Shown here: piece by piece, positions 12,064 to 24,409 of the stretch
Numbering within the stretch: position 1 is the stretch's first letter
How the letters are laid out: each line of letters opens with the position of its first letter
Source: Bolinopsis microptera
Lineage: Eukaryota > Ctenophora > Tentaculata > Lobata > Bolinopsidae
DNA: 64,000 bases
Assembly: GCF_026151205.1 (NCBI RefSeq)
Contig: NC_087072.1
Span: forward strand, 23,205,603 to 23,269,602
Direction of reading: 5' to 3'
The notes under the pieces: model-generated
Databases searched by the model: none
The model's input: the letters and a program-made list of their open reading frames with translations, nothing else
What the model was told of the DNA's origin: nothing
Program-made: the position numbers and the translations under genes

Positions 12064-13598
12064 CTTTTAATTTTAGATTTAATATGACTAATAAATTGTG
12101 TGTACATTTTGTGTGAAATTTTATGATTAATTTTGAATTAAAAACTAACCACTAACAATGTTAGTTGACATCAGTTAACATGATATATTTTGAGAGTGGA
12201 GAGGCAAAATTCATATGATTGGGATGAAGGAGTGTGTCTCATGTCTCTGTAATTTGAAATTTAATTCATTTGCGTTACCACTTACAGTTACAAATAATTT
12301 TGTGTTTATTTTTCTTGCAACTTACAATTACGATTACAATTAAAATTACAATTACAACTTATAATTACAACTTACTTACATTATATATTGGAAATTTATT
12401 CGTCTCTTTAATGGCTGATAACGCTTTCCCGTCGTATCCAAGTGCTCCTGAAACTTAAATTCAAGTTGAGCCTAACAAAAATACTGCTACAAAAACTTGT
12501 CCATTTGTGGGGTTATATTATTATTTGATGCCACACGAATTTTCTCACCCTACAGTCTACACCCCAACGTTTTATGAATACAACTAGACTGGTGTAACCC
12601 GTGCCTACGGCCGGGACTTCGCTATCGCAGTTGAATTGTAAAAGTATAAACGCGGTGCAAAAGTTAAAACGGTACAAAGGCATGAACTCGCTCAGTTGAA
12701 ACCGGCGGCCGGCCGCATTAGAGTAAATTGAATTCTGAGCTGTATCCAATAATAATAGTTAATATTTAAAGTCACTATTGTGACGGTACATTAGAACTAG
12801 ACAGAAACAAAGTGTGAAGGGCCTGAACGGAACCCCTCGGTTTCAGTTCCTTGTTTAACACTGCCGTACAGCAAGGACATTCGCCGGGTTCTCCACTTCT
12901 CCAAGGATGGGCACATAGCTCACTCCACACAATGCTCTGTCAAATGTTGCTTATATACCAAGGATCTACAGGAAATATTTCCTTGTAAGTTTTTAGAGGG
13001 CGATCTGTGAACAGACAACTACCTCATTCCCAACTATAGGAACTAGAATTCTTATACTATCCCAACAAGCTCCTGGCTCCTGGCTCTACTGCCAAATTAC
13101 CTAATTATACACCAAAGCCATGTAATTAGGGGAGCTGTAAATGGGGAGATTGTACATTGTAGGTTTACAACCTACCAGGACGCGCGCCGAGTTGGACTCG
13201 TCGACGGTCCTAACAAATATTTTACGAGTATCACCCGTTAAATATGGAGAGAGAGTGTGAGAAAAAGTGAAACACTTTTGTATCACATTTATAATAAACC
13301 TAAATTAAACCCCTTACCACCGGCTGATTTAAAAAAATGTACCTATTGGTTTCGTCAGAGTTTTGTCGAAACTATACCGAAGAAACCAGTTCCATGACAA
13401 CTCTTAATTTTACCGTTTTCTTGATTAAGACGTTTTAAAATTACACACGTACAGATTTTAGGGTTTGGGTCATGGCGCAATTTGATTTCACATCTCCGCA
13501 AAAATATACACTCCCAACTTCATTTCATACCCTAAGGGCACCTTTTCAACAAAAAACCTGAAATAAATCCAATTTGCAAAGATAAAATATATATTTAC
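12064..13598. other. Intron 18; imperfect ATTACA repeat and a dispersed repeat
   Basis: No exon is seen. About 12280-12378 is an imperfect run of ATTACA/CTTACA units. About 13140-13245 (GGTTTACAACCTACCAGGAC, GTTGGACTCGTCGACGGTCC) matches 46510-46625 in inverted orientation, so it is a dispersed element copy. Confidence 0.6.
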
Positions 13599-15186
13599 TT
13601 GTTTTTAGGTCTTCTTCTTTTGAAACTTCTAAAATGTTTCCTCCCAACGACTCCATGACATTATGTGAATCTTGCTCCGGCAAATGTCGTTGGAAAAACA
13701 TCATCAACTGATCCTTTGGAATGGAAACTTTTTGTGAATTATTCGATTTCGATATTGAACCTTCTGCGGGCCGGCGGTCATTTTCAGATCTGGGGCTCAG
13801 CAGAGATTCATGCTTGTTAATGATGTTCTGCATGAGATTGTATTGATCATTCCTTTCCGTCTGATCCTCTGTAAAGTGGAGGGGAGATTTGGAGATCTCT
13901 CTAAGGTGTTCTAGAATCTTTTTATTGAGTCCAATAATTCCACTCTCTGCTACGAAACTCCCCTGTGACGGTGCTTGGTGCGCTCGCAGCTCTTCTTCGA
14001 AACCCTCGCTGGCTTTATACCCCGGAAAGCCGCTCATCTTGGCTTCATTTGTGCTCGAACTGGAGTCACTGTGTATCTTAGAGAGTTCCTCCTCATCCCG
14101 TCTGGTCACCTTTCTCATGGCGTCAACTTGAAGGATTTTGAACTCTATGTCGGACTCTATTCCTGCCAGAGCGTTGAAAACGTTATCACCCTCTAATCGA
14201 TCAAGGTTCACTTCTATTCTTTTCTCAAGATACTCCAGAACGTCGTTAATGTCAACCTCCAGACCTAAAAGAGCCATGATTTCCTGTAGGACACTGCTCT
14301 CCGGGGGGATCCTACCTTCGCTTTGAAACTGAGTAAGCGTTTCCGCTATACTGGCTCTACGCACTAACTGCTTCTGTACAGGGTGCTCTAACTGAGCATG
14401 CTCAAATGGAGTTTCTTTGATCGGAGAAATGCTGAACTCGTCCAGATCATCAATACTGCTGTTCAGTGGAGAGCTGGTCATGGGGGTGGAGCAAACGTCA
14501 TGTGACAGGGTCCTGATCATGTGACCCTGGTTATGTGACAAGGTGTTGGTCCCGACGGGGGAAGAGAAGAGGTGGGAATGCTCCAATAATTGACTCACTT
14601 GGGATCGTAGCGAGCTCATACCCTCTGTTAAATCCGTGAAAGCTTGATTATCAGGCATATATTCCCCGTCTAAAGTCTTATTTTTCTTTTCTTTTATGTG
14701 GACGAAATGCCTAGGTTTGAAAAGGCTTTCATCCCGAACTTTTGGTTCCTCCAATTTAACAGAATACTTACTAATAGTAACTTCTCTCTTTGTGTCTAGT
14801 TTTACGGGTATGCGACCCTCACTCTTCATCTTCTGCATTGGTGAGCTGAACTTCGAATTTTCAATAGACAAGAAGTCAACAAACTGTTTCTCCGCCCCCT
14901 CATCTTGTGATTGCTTGGCTGGGTTTGGTGTACTAGATAGCATTCCTCTCTCGTCAAAAAACAGCGGTTCGCCATCAGGTTGTTGGAGACAGATATCAGC
15001 GTTATCTGTCTTATCTCGGACAGGAAGTTGAATTACCCTACTTTTGTTCAAATCCTCTGTTCTTTCGTTTATGGTTATAGAGGGGTCGAGTCTTAAACTG
15101 CGGTTGGCCATGTCATCCTTGTTTATGATTATCTGTATAGAAGGTGTAGCGTATTGTTTCTGAGTCACCATACTAACTGACAAGTT
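13599..15186 (-). CDS. KIND gene exon 18, large C-terminal linker exon
   Basis: A 1,588-nt exon, open throughout. The acceptor is CTGATATATTTCAG at 15187 and the donor CTAAAAACAA|gtaaat at 13598. It enters in phase 0 directly after exon 17 and leaves in phase 1. It encodes about 529 residues rich in Ser, Glu, Asp and Lys, with SSPLNSSIDDLDEF, then a more hydrophobic helical stretch (SVLQEIMALLGLEVDINDVL and a following ILEHL segment) and a short amphipathic MMFFQRHLPEQDS near the end. No named domain is recognised; the helical stretch could be a partner-binding segment. This is the longest unique coding piece of the gene after exon 10. Confidence 0.85.
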
Positions 15187-15377
15187 CTGAAATATATCAG
15201 ATAGGTGGTTATCAGAGTAAGAATATCATTTATTACAAAACCTTGAAATAAAACTAAATGCAAAATTCTCTCAGGGAAAATTTCTTTAACGGTAGCTGTG
15301 TACTGAATGGTAGAGAGTAAGATTGAATATTAAACACTAAACACGGTATATAATAGAGGGTACCTCCGGTATATACC

Positions 15378-17438
15378 GTGCCTCTCTATACCGGGTACCT
15401 CTATTATATACTGTGCCTCTCTATACCGGGTACCTCTATTATATACCGTGCCTCTCTATACAGTGTACCTCTATTATATACCGTGTCTCTCTATACCGGG
15501 TACCTCTATTATATACCGTGCCTCTCTTTACCGAGTACCTCTATTATATACCGTGTCTCTCTATACAGTGTACCTGTATTATATACCGTGCCTCTCTATA
15601 CCGGGTACCTCTATTATATACCGTGTCTCTCTATACAGTGTACCTCTATTATATACCGTGTCTCCCTATACCGGGTACCTCTATTATATACCGTGTCTCT
15701 CTATACCGGGTACCTATATTATATACCGTGCCTCTCTATACCGGGTACCTCTATTATATACCGTGTCTCTCTATACCGGGTACCTTACAAGACATTTTTG
15801 TGGCGGACCAATTTGCGACGACCGAAATTTTGGCGGTCCGAAAATATGGCGAAATTGAACAAAAACCGTCACATTTCGGACGTCACAGAAAATTCTGACA
15901 CAAAGGAAATTCAAAATTTTCTAAAAATCGGTTAAATCATGTTGAAACAAAATGATTTCTTCATCTTCCTCTATACTTAAGGGGTCCGGCTCGACTCTTT
16001 CAGTTTCACGCTGTTCTCCAGTGTACTCCCAGGAGTAAGATTCTCGGATAAGCGTATTACTTGAAATTAAATTCATCATGGAATATTGTGTTTATTTGTC
16101 CCACCATCATTGATCATATCACTAACTTTTCAAGAACAAAATGAATCGATGAAGCCACAATTATTGGAATGAGCTAAAAATAATGAGACGGATTCTATTA
16201 CGACGACCGAAATTTTGGCGGTCCGAAAATATGGCGAAATTTCGGGCTATATTATATACCGTGCCTCTCTATACCGGGTACCTCTATTATATACCGTGTC
16301 TCTCTATACCGGGTACCTCTATTATATACCGTGTCTCTCTATACCGGGTACCTCTATTATATACCGTGTCTCTCTATACCGGGTACCTATATTATATACT
16401 GTGTCTCTCTATACCGGGTACCTCTATTATATACCGTGTCTCTCTATACCGGGTACCTATATTATATACCGTGCCTCTCTATACCGGGTACCTCTATTAT
16501 ATACCGTGTCTCTCTATACAGTGTACCTCTATTATATACCGTGTCTCTCTATACCGGGTACCTCTATTATATACCGTGTCTCTCTATACCGGGTACCTAT
16601 ATTATATACTGTGTCTCTCTATACCGGGTACCTCTATTATATACCGTGCCTCTCTATACAGTGTACCTCTATTATATACCGTGCCTCTCTATACAGTGTA
16701 CCTCTATTATATACCGTGCCTCTCTATACAGTGTACCTCTATTATATACCGTGCCTCTCAGCTCTATACCGGGTACCTCTATTATATACCGTGCCTCTCT
16801 ATACCGGGTACCTCTATTATATACCGTGTCTCTCTATACCGGGTACCTCTATTATATACCATGTCTCTCAATACAGTGTACCTCTATTATATACCGTGTC
16901 TCTCTATACCGGCCACCGGGTACCTCTATTATATACCGTGCCTCTCTATACCGGGTACCTCTATTATATACCGTGCCTCTCTATACCGGGTACCTCTATT
17001 ATATACCGTGCCTCTCTATACAGTGTACCTCTATTTTATACCGTGCCTCTCTATACAGGGTACATCTATTATATACCGTGCCTCTCTATACAGTGTACCT
17101 CTATTTTATACCGTGCCTCTCTATACCGGGTACCTCTATTATATACCGTGCCTCTCTATACAGTGTACCTCTATTTTATACCGTGCCTCTCTATACAGGG
17201 TACCTCTATTATATACCGTGCCTCTCTATACAGTGTACCTCTATTTTATACCGTGCCTCTCTATACCGGGTACCTCTATTATATACCGTGCCTCTCTATA
17301 CCGAGTACCTCTATTATATACCGTGTCTCTCTATACGGCTATACCGGGTACCTCTATTATATACCGTGCCTCTGTAAACCAGGTACCTCTATATACCGTG
17401 CCTCTGTAAACCAGGTACCTCTATATACCGTGCCTCTT
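15378..17438. repeat. 35-bp tandem array, two blocks
   Basis: Unit ACCGGGTACCTCTATTATAT plus ACCGTGYCTCTCTAT (35 bp), with variants CAGTGTACC and CTATTTTATA. Block 1 (15378-15782) has about 12 copies; block 2 (16248-17438) has about 34. All three plus frames stay open because 35 is not a multiple of three and the unit has no stop. I do not call a protein. Confidence 0.95.
15783..16246. mobile_element. TA-type MITE (copy 1) inserted in the 35-bp array
   Basis: The left end CCTTACAAGACATTTTTGTG is preceded by TA. Its subterminal block CGACGACCGAAATTTTGGCG recurs near the right side. It matches the complete copy at 50975-51553 in inverted orientation; the right terminus is lost here, where the 35-bp array resumes. 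Non-coding. Confidence 0.8.
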
Positions 17439-17836
17439 TATCATATATTATTGGAAGGCAGTAAAATTTTCAGCGATTCCTTACCCTTAATTGTGATCTG
17501 TAGAGATTGTAAAGGCTCTTTAATGTCCTGCTGTCTTGTCCCATGTGTTTCTTATACGCCTGTTTGGTGGTACTGTTTGGATCATTACGTTAACAATTTG
17601 GTTGGTCTCCAGATCAAATTACATAGTTATTGGTAATATCTTGAAAGGTTAGTAGTAGTTATTATAATATTGGCCAGGTAAGATCTTGAAAGGTAAGATC
17701 TGCTACAAACAATTTTGATCTTTATTGGAATTTTAAATTCCGCTGGTGGAAATAATGAACTGAAAATAATTATCGGAAAAACAGCGCAGCACAAATAATC
17801 ATGCTGCAGAAAAATTAGAGTATTTGTGACTCTGAC

Positions 17837-17995
17837 CTGTATGAGTTGCTGTAGAGTTGGTCTCTCTTCCACGGCAGACTTTGTCATGTCGACCAACAAA
17901 TTCTGTAAAGTCCTGCTAAGAACAGGCTCTTCCGCCTCAATAAGCCCATAGTCAGCACAGTACCACAGACAGGCTCCTACTGAGAACACTGCTCC
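17837..17995 (-). CDS. KIND gene exon 17, C-terminal half of KIND domain 2
   Basis: 159 nt, phase 0 to phase 0. The acceptor is TGTTTACCCAG at 17996 and the donor CATACAG|gtcaga at 17836. It encodes 53 residues: GAVFSVGACLWYCADYGL, an EEPVLSRTLQNLL segment and ERPTLQQLIQ at the end. This matches the KIND pattern (YSLG..LY.AADYGL, EPVLSP.LE.LL, ERPTL) and exon 3 of the same gene. In KIND proteins this half is the kinase C-lobe-like helical core. Its acceptor and first 45 nt are the seed of the neighbouring 58-bp array. Confidence 0.9.
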
Positions 17996-19368
17996 CTGGG
18001 TAAACATGGTCAGCACAGTACCACAGACAGGCTACTACTGAGAACACTACTGCCTGGGTAAACATAGCCAGCACAGTACCACAGACAGGCTCCTACTGAG
18101 AACACTACTGCCTGGGTAAACATAGCCAGCACAGTACCACAGACAGGCTCCTACTGAGAACACTACTGCCTGGGTAAACATGGTCAGCACAGTACCACAG
18201 ACAGGCTCCTACTGAGAACACTACTGCCTGGGTAAACATAGTCAGCACAGTACCACAGACAGGCTCCTACTGACAACACTACTGCCTGGGTAAACATAGT
18301 CAGCACAGTACCACAGACAGGCTCCTACTGAGAACACTACTGCCTGGGTAAACATAGTCAGCACAGTACCACAGACAGGCTCCTACTGAGAACACTACTG
18401 CCTGGGTAAACATGGTCAGCACAGTACCACAGACAGGCTCCTACTGAGAACACTACTCCCTGGGTAAACATAGTCAGCACAGTACCACAGACAGGCTCCT
18501 ACTGAGAACACTACTGCCTGGGTAAACATAGTCAGCACAGTACCACAGACAGGCTACTACTGAGAACACTACTGCCTGGTTAAACATAGTCAGCACAGTA
18601 CCACAGACAGGCTCCTACTGAGAACACTAATGCCTGGGTAAACATAGTCAGCACAGTACCACAGACAGGCTCCTACTGAGAACACTACTGCCTGGGTAAA
18701 CATAGTCAGCACAGTACCACAGACAGGCTCCTACTGAGAACACTACTGCCTGGGTAAACATAGTCAGCACAGTACCACAGACAGGCTCCTACTGAGAACA
18801 CTACTGCCTGGGTAAACATAGTCAGCACAGTACCACAGACAGGCTCCTACTGAGAACACTAATGCCTGGGTAAACATAGTCAGCACAGTACCACAGACAG
18901 GCTACTACTGAGAACACTACTGCCTGGTTAAACATAGTCAGCACAGTACCACAGACAGGCTCCTACTGAGAACACTAATGCCTGGGTAAACATAGTCAGC
19001 ACAGTACCACAGACAGGCTCCTACTAACAACACTACTGCCTGGGTAAACATAGCCAGCACAGTACCACAGACAGGCTCCTACTGAGAACACTACTGCCTG
19101 GGTAAACATAGTCAGCACAATACCACAGACAAGCTCCTACTGAGAACACTACTGCCTGGGTAAACATAGTCAACACAGTACCACAGACAGGCTCCTACTG
19201 AGAACACTAATGCCTGGGTAAACATAGTCAGCACAGTACCACAGACAGGCTCCTACTAACAACACTACTGCCTGGGTAAACATAGTCAGCACAGTACCAC
19301 AGACAGGCTCCTACTGAGAACACTACTGCCTGGGTAAACATAGTCAGCACAGTACCACAGACATTGCT
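17951..19368. repeat. 58-bp tandem array copied from the exon 17 splice acceptor
   Basis: About 24 units of 58 bp. On the minus strand each unit reads TATGTTTACCCAG, then an exon 17-like start (GCAGTAGTGTTCTCAGTAGG), and ends GTACTGTGCTGAC. The unit nearest the gene is the real acceptor plus 45 nt of exon 17. The other units differ mainly in the first bases after the AG. The 58-bp length breaks the reading frame, so using an upstream copy would run into TGA. Confidence 0.95.
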
Positions 19369-19377
19369 ACATGTAGT

Positions 19378-20157
19378 CAGTTCTGCTCCATGTAGTCAGC
19401 TCAGTACTGCTCCATGTAGTCAGCTCAGTACTGCTCCTTGTAGTCAGCTCATTACTACTCCCTGTAGTCAGCTCAGTACTGCTCCCTGTAGTCAGCTCAG
19501 TACTGCTCCCTTAATTCAGCTCAATACTGCTCCATGTAGTCAGCTCAGTACTGCTCCCTGTAGTCAGCTCAGTACTACTCCCTGTAGTCAGCTCAGTACT
19601 ACTCCCTGTATTCAGCTCAGTACTGCTCCCTGTATTCAGCTCAGTACTGCTCCCTGTATTCAGCTCAATACTGCTCCCTGTAGTCAGCTCAGTACTGCTC
19701 CCTATATTCAGCTCAATACTGCTCCCTGTAGTCAGCTCAGTACTGCTCCCTGTAGTCAGCTCAGTACTATTCCCTGTATTCAGCTCAATACTGCTCCCTG
19801 TAATCAGCTCAGTACTGCTCCCTGTAGTCAGCTCAGTACTGCTCCCTATATTCAGCTCAATACTGCTCCCTGTAGTCAGCTCAGTACTGCTCCCTGTAGT
19901 CAGCTCAGTACTATTCCCTGTATTCAGCTCAATACTGCTCCCTGTAATCAGCTCAGTACTGCTCCCTGTAGTCAGCTCAGTACTGCTCCCTATATTCAGC
20001 TCAATACTGCTCCCTGTAATCAGCTCAGTACTGCTCCCTATATTCAGCTCAATACTGCTCCCTGTAATCAGCTCAGTACTATTCCCTGTATTCAGCTCAG
20101 TACTGCTCTCTGTAGTCAGCTCAGTACTGCTCACTGTATTCAGCTTAGTACTGCTGT
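19378..20157. repeat. 24-bp tandem array
   Basis: About 32 copies of CAGCTCAGTACTGCTCCCTG+TAGT with TAGT/TATT/TAAT and AGT/AAT variants. Both strands stay open (SQLSTAPC-like on plus) because 24 is a multiple of three and no stop occurs. With no splice signals or start context I treat the open frames as by-products. Confidence 0.95.
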
Positions 20158-20482
20158 TTGTTAAAAGTAGTTCCTAGTATCAAATTACATTTCTCGATTA
20201 TTATAACTGGCTCAGGTTTCCTTACTACTGCGATGAGTCTGCTTCCTTGTTCCTTTAGCATTTCCAATTTTCTGAGTTACTACTTAGAATACATTATTAA
20301 TAGTATTAGTGTAGCCCGGCCTCATTCGATAATATTGTATAAACAGTTTTAATATTTTTATGTGGGATGTTGTCGTCAAATTAGCGTTAACTGTTCCCTA
20401 TTAAACACTATAAAACATATCACCATGAGAAAGTAAGGCTATGTGATCTAGACTGCAATAAAGGGATTGCAACTACAATAAT

Positions 20483-21890
20483 AATTGTTAATGCGGTACA
20501 CCCTGTATGATGTTGCAATCTTGCAACTAGATAATTGTTAATGCGGTACACCCTGTATGATATTGCAATATTGCAACTAGATAATTGTTAATGCGGTACA
20601 CCCTGTATAGTGTATGATATTGCAATCTTGCAACTAGATAATTGTTAATGCGGTACACCCTGTATGATATTGCAATCTTGCAACTAGATAATTGTTAATG
20701 CGGTACACCCTGTATGATATTGCAATCTTGCAACTAGGCTTTTTACTTTCTATACAGGACTGGATAGTCTTCAGACAGTTTTAAAGCTTATTTTTAGTGC
20801 AAGAGTTGGTTGCTAGGCATTGCATTTATCTAAGCAGCGCCTGTATTCAATAATTAATGAAATCTTATTAGCGGATTTAGGTATATAATTATTGTATATA
20901 TTATTGTATGTATAAATTCTTGAGTAAACATTAACCAGTAAACAAAGCTGGTTCCCAATCAGATAATTGTGATGTTGATGCGGTACATCCTGTATGTTGT
21001 TGCAATCTTGCAACTAGATAATTGTGATGTTAATGCGGTACATCCTGTATGATATTGCAATCTTGCAACTAGATAATTGTTAATGCGGTACACCCTGTAT
21101 GATATTGCAATCTTGCAAGTTGATAATTGTGATGTTAATGCGGTACACCCTGTATGATATTGCAATCTTGCAACTAGATAATTGTTAATGCGGTACACCC
21201 TGTATGATATTGCAATCTTGCAAGTAGATAATTGTGATGTTAATGCGGTACACCCTGTATGATGTTGCAATCTTGCAGCTAGATAATTGTTAATGTGGTA
21301 CACCCTGTATGATATTGCAATCTTGCAACTAGATAATTGTGATGTTAATGCGGTACACCCTGTATGATGTTGCAATCTTGCAGCTAGATAATTGTTGATG
21401 TGGTACACCCTGTATGATATTGCAATCTTGCAACTAGATAATTGTTAATGCGGTACAGTGTACACCCTGTATGATATTGCAATCTTGCAAGTAGATAATT
21501 GTTAATGTGGTACACCCTGTATGATATTGCAATCTTGCAACTAGATAATTGTTAATGTGGTACACCCTGTATGATATTGCAATCTTGCAACTAGATAATT
21601 GTGATGTTGATGCGGTACACCCTGTATGTTGTTGCAATCTTGCAACTAGATAATTATTAATGCGGTACACCCTGTATGATGTTGCAATCTTGCAATTAGA
21701 TAATTGTTGATGTGGTACACCCTGTATGTTGTTGCAATCTTGCAACTAGATAATTGTGATGTTGATGCGGTACACCCTGTATGTTGTTGCAATCTTGCAA
21801 CTAGATAATTATTAATGCGGTACACCCTGTATGATGTTGCAATCTTGCAACTAGATAATTGTTAATGCGGTACACCCTGTATGTTGCTGC
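20483..21890. repeat. 50-59-bp tandem array, two blocks
   Basis: The core unit is GCGGTACACCCTGTATGATA, TTGCAATCTTGCAACTAG, ATAATTGTTAAT (50 bp); some units have an extra TGATGT. Block 1 (about 20483-20738) has about five units; block 2 (about 20958-21890) has about 17. The sequence between them (20739-20957) is unrelated. No gene is seen in 20158-22248. Confidence 0.95.
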
Positions 21891-22688
21891 AATCCAGCGA
21901 ACTACTCACTTTGCTTTCTTTGCATACATTTTTAAGAATATTCAAAGTAATCAATTAATGCAAAATGATTTTTGATCCAGGTTTAAATAACTTAACTACT
22001 CATATAGAAATGTATCAAAAACTTCGATATAATTAGCTGGCAGCAGTAAATTAGATACAATTAGTTTTGTCGAGTTATCACTAATAAACGCACGGGTTAC
22101 ACTAGTCACTAATACTGCCGCGATAGGAAATGATAGCTAAAATGTTTACTGCAATATTCACAACTTGTGCATGGTAAATTGTATGTACATCGCGGTTTTA
22201 TACAATAATTGCACTGTAGAGTGTACAATTTATATTAGATGTGAACATTTAACTAATAACAACTCTTATTTTGTTTGTAGTTTAACTTATTTTGTTTGTA
22301 GTTTAACTAATAACAACTCTTATTTTGTTTGTAGTTTAACTAATAACAACTTTTATTTTGTTTGTAGTTTAACTAATAACAACACTTATTTTGTTTGCAG
22401 TTTAACTAATAACAACACTTATTTTGTTTGCAGTTTAACTAATAACAACTTTTATTTTGTTTGTAGTTTAACTAATAATAACTCTTATTTTGTTTGTAGT
22501 TTAACTAATAACAACATTTATTTTGTTTGTAGTTTAACTAATAACAACTCTTATTTTGTTTGTAGTTTAACTAATAACAAAACTTATTTTGTTTGTAGTT
22601 TAACTAATAACAAAACTTATTTTGTTTGTAGTTTAACTAATAACAACTTTTATTTTGAGTGGAGTTGGGTTAGAAACATATAAGAGAT

Positions 22689-22738
22689 ACGACGATTTAA
22701 CTTGTAGAAGCTTTCAATAAACATGTGTTAATCGTCGT
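22689..22738. other. Stem-loop in the PLE 3' UTR
   Basis: ACGACGATTTAAC (22689-22701) pairs with GTTAATCGTCGT (22727-22738), a 12-bp stem with one bulged T and a 25-nt loop. It lies between the stop codon and the end of the element. It could mark the 3' end for the element's own RT, but I see no hammerhead core. Confidence 0.6.
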
Positions 22739-22863
22739 CAGCTGAATGTGATGGGGTGGACAATGCTTATATCATTGTATATGTGATTGAGTGGTGTCAG
22801 GGATGGAGGGTGGGGGAGGTGTGGGTGGGAAAGTGAAAATTACAGTACAATGTCAATAAAAAT

Positions 22864-23778
22864 TTAGTCTTCTGTTGAGGTTGAGAAGGAAATGCCAGAT
22901 GGTCTGGACTTTAAGGATTTGGCAATTTTAGGAAGAATGGGGTCCCAGAGGGAACTACATTTGGGTGCGCGGTCTGTTCTGTTCATGGCTGGTTGTCGTA
23001 TTTGTATAGCAGCGTGTTCTGTGAGGTCAAGTTGGGAGCGTGAGGTGAGGGATTTGAGGACTTCGATGTTGTTCCAGGAGATGGTGTGGCCGGTGGTCAG
23101 GGCATGATGTGCAGGGGCTGATTTGATTCTGTCTGTGGATTCGTCGATGGCGTTGTTGAGTCTGTAACATCGTTCGTGTTCTTTCATGCGGTGAATCAAG
23201 GGTCTGTAGGTCTGTCCGGTGTATTTGGAGGGGCACTGTGAGCAGGAAATTTCGTAGATGGTGTTGGGAGTGAGGTGAGTAGGGGGTGTGGTCTTCGTTT
23301 TGGTGAGGAGGTTGCGGAGGGAGGTAGCAGAGGAGTGGGTAACTTTGATGTCGTGTTGTCCGAGTATCTTGGAGATGGGTTTGGATAGGGAGGGATGGAA
23401 AGGAAGAGAAACACTAAGGGCATGTTCACGGGTCTGTCGGTTGAATGAGGCTAGGGATTGGTGGCGAGAGGGGTTGGTGAATTTCCGTTGTACTTCGTCC
23501 ATGATGGTGGTGATGCGGTGAGGAGGGAAGCCGTTCTGGAGGCAAACGTGTCGTACTGTCTGGAGTTCGTCGTCAAGGTGTTGGGGTGAGCAGATGTTGT
23601 GGGCTCTTCTGGTCAGTGATCGGATGACTGCGTTCTTAGATGAGTTGGTGGTGCAGGAGGAGTACTTGGTGTAGAGGTTGGTGTGGGTGGGTTTTCTATA
23701 GACTGATGTGGATTTGTCAGGGTGGATGAGATCGTCAAGGAAGGGTATAGTTCCGTCTGTAGAGGGATGTTCTTGGGT
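22864..23778 (-). pseudogene. PLE polyprotein fragment: RT C-terminus plus GIY-YIG endonuclease
   Basis: The open frame starts at the truncation point. It has the late RT motif IPFLDDLIHPDKSTSVYRKP followed by THTNLY, a helical linker (RRAHNIC, NGFPPHRI), then the GIY-YIG region: TIYEISCSQCPSKYTGQTYR and LIHRMKEHE, as in Penelope-family proteins. Reverse transcriptase plus GIY-YIG nuclease is the defining PLE architecture and serves target-primed integration. The RT catalytic core is missing, so this copy cannot move by itself. It ends at TAA 22864-22866. Confidence 0.9.
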
Positions 23779-23899
23779 AACTTTTATTTTGTTTGTAGTT
23801 TAACTAATAACAACTTTTATTTTGTTTGTAGTTTAACTAATAACAACTCTTATTTTGTTTGTAGTTTAACTTATAACAACACTTATTTTTGTTTGTAGG

Positions 23900-24409
23900 G
23901 GTTTACACAAAATATATATGTTTGCGTCATCGACCTGTTTATAAAAATATAAAAGCTGATATTAATTGCAGTTTTTTACCTGCTCTTCAAGCTTGCAGAC
24001 TGTGTCATTCTTTTTCAGCTTTTCTTTGCCTGGAATTGTAAAGTTAACATCGTAATTTCAAGCAGACATGCCTTAAAAATGTGCAAAAATGAAACCTGAA
24101 TAGAAATGCAAAAGTAAAAGTGAAAGTGAAGGACAACAGAACTATGCAGCGCGGAAACACACTACTTGTAGATGGGCAACAAGGAGTGAGTAATGTTTAA
24201 TATGAGGGGGGGGGGGGGGGGGGGGGGGGAGGCCGGAGGGGGTAATATGATATTACCGAACTTTATTTCAACGGATATTAATTGGACACTGAAGGCTCTA
24301 ACATTCATTTTAATGTCCGTTCAAATAAATTCTGCCCGTTTCAAGTCAAAAATCCGTTCAAAATTGTTCCCAAAATTATTCCACTACGTACTTATTGTAC
24401 AATATACAG
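23900..24409. other. No gene seen; G-rich homopolymer tract
   Basis: A run of about 22 G near 24207-24229 and flanking AT-rich DNA. No exon or RNA gene is supported. The G run may be the end of another poly-G-terminated repeat. Confidence 0.5.

Larger units (their letters stand above)
22658..23778 (-). mobile_element. 5'-truncated Penelope-like element (PLE)
   Basis: An insertion of 1,121 bp, in minus orientation, in the 33-bp array. Its coding part (22864-23778) is described separately; 22658-22863 is the 3' UTR. Both flanks carry AACTTTTATTTTG (22645-22657 and 23779-23791), a 13-bp duplication. Because the target is itself a tandem array, part of that identity could be the repeat. The frame has no stop or shift, so the insertion is probably recent. 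Confidence 0.9.
22249..23899. repeat. 33-bp tandem array split by a Penelope-like element
   Basis: Units of TTATTTTGTTTGTAGTTTAA+CTAATAACAACTC: about 12 at 22249-22657 and about 3.6 at 23779-23899. The plus-strand open frame across the first block (YFVCSLTNNN repeats) is a by-product of a stop-free 33-bp period. Confidence 0.95.

Noticed and set aside
15378-17636. Long open frames of SLYRVPLLYT-type repeats in all plus frames
   Set aside because: They come from a stop-free 35-bp satellite whose period is not a multiple of three; there is no splice or start context.
19364-20164. 266-residue SQLSTAPC repeat frame and its 207-residue antisense
   Set aside because: Both strands are open because the 24-bp unit has no stop; nothing suggests translation.
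17951-21890. CRISPR-like regular repeats
   Set aside because: Units are head-to-tail with no unique spacers and lie in a eukaryotic intron; ordinary minisatellites.
22165-22683. 172-residue plus-strand frame with YFVCSLTNNN repeats
   Set aside because: By-product of the 33-bp satellite; it is cut by the PLE insertion and has no other support.
22658-22863. Hammerhead ribozyme in the PLE 3' UTR
   Set aside because: No CTGATGA...GAAA core on the element strand; only a simple stem is present.
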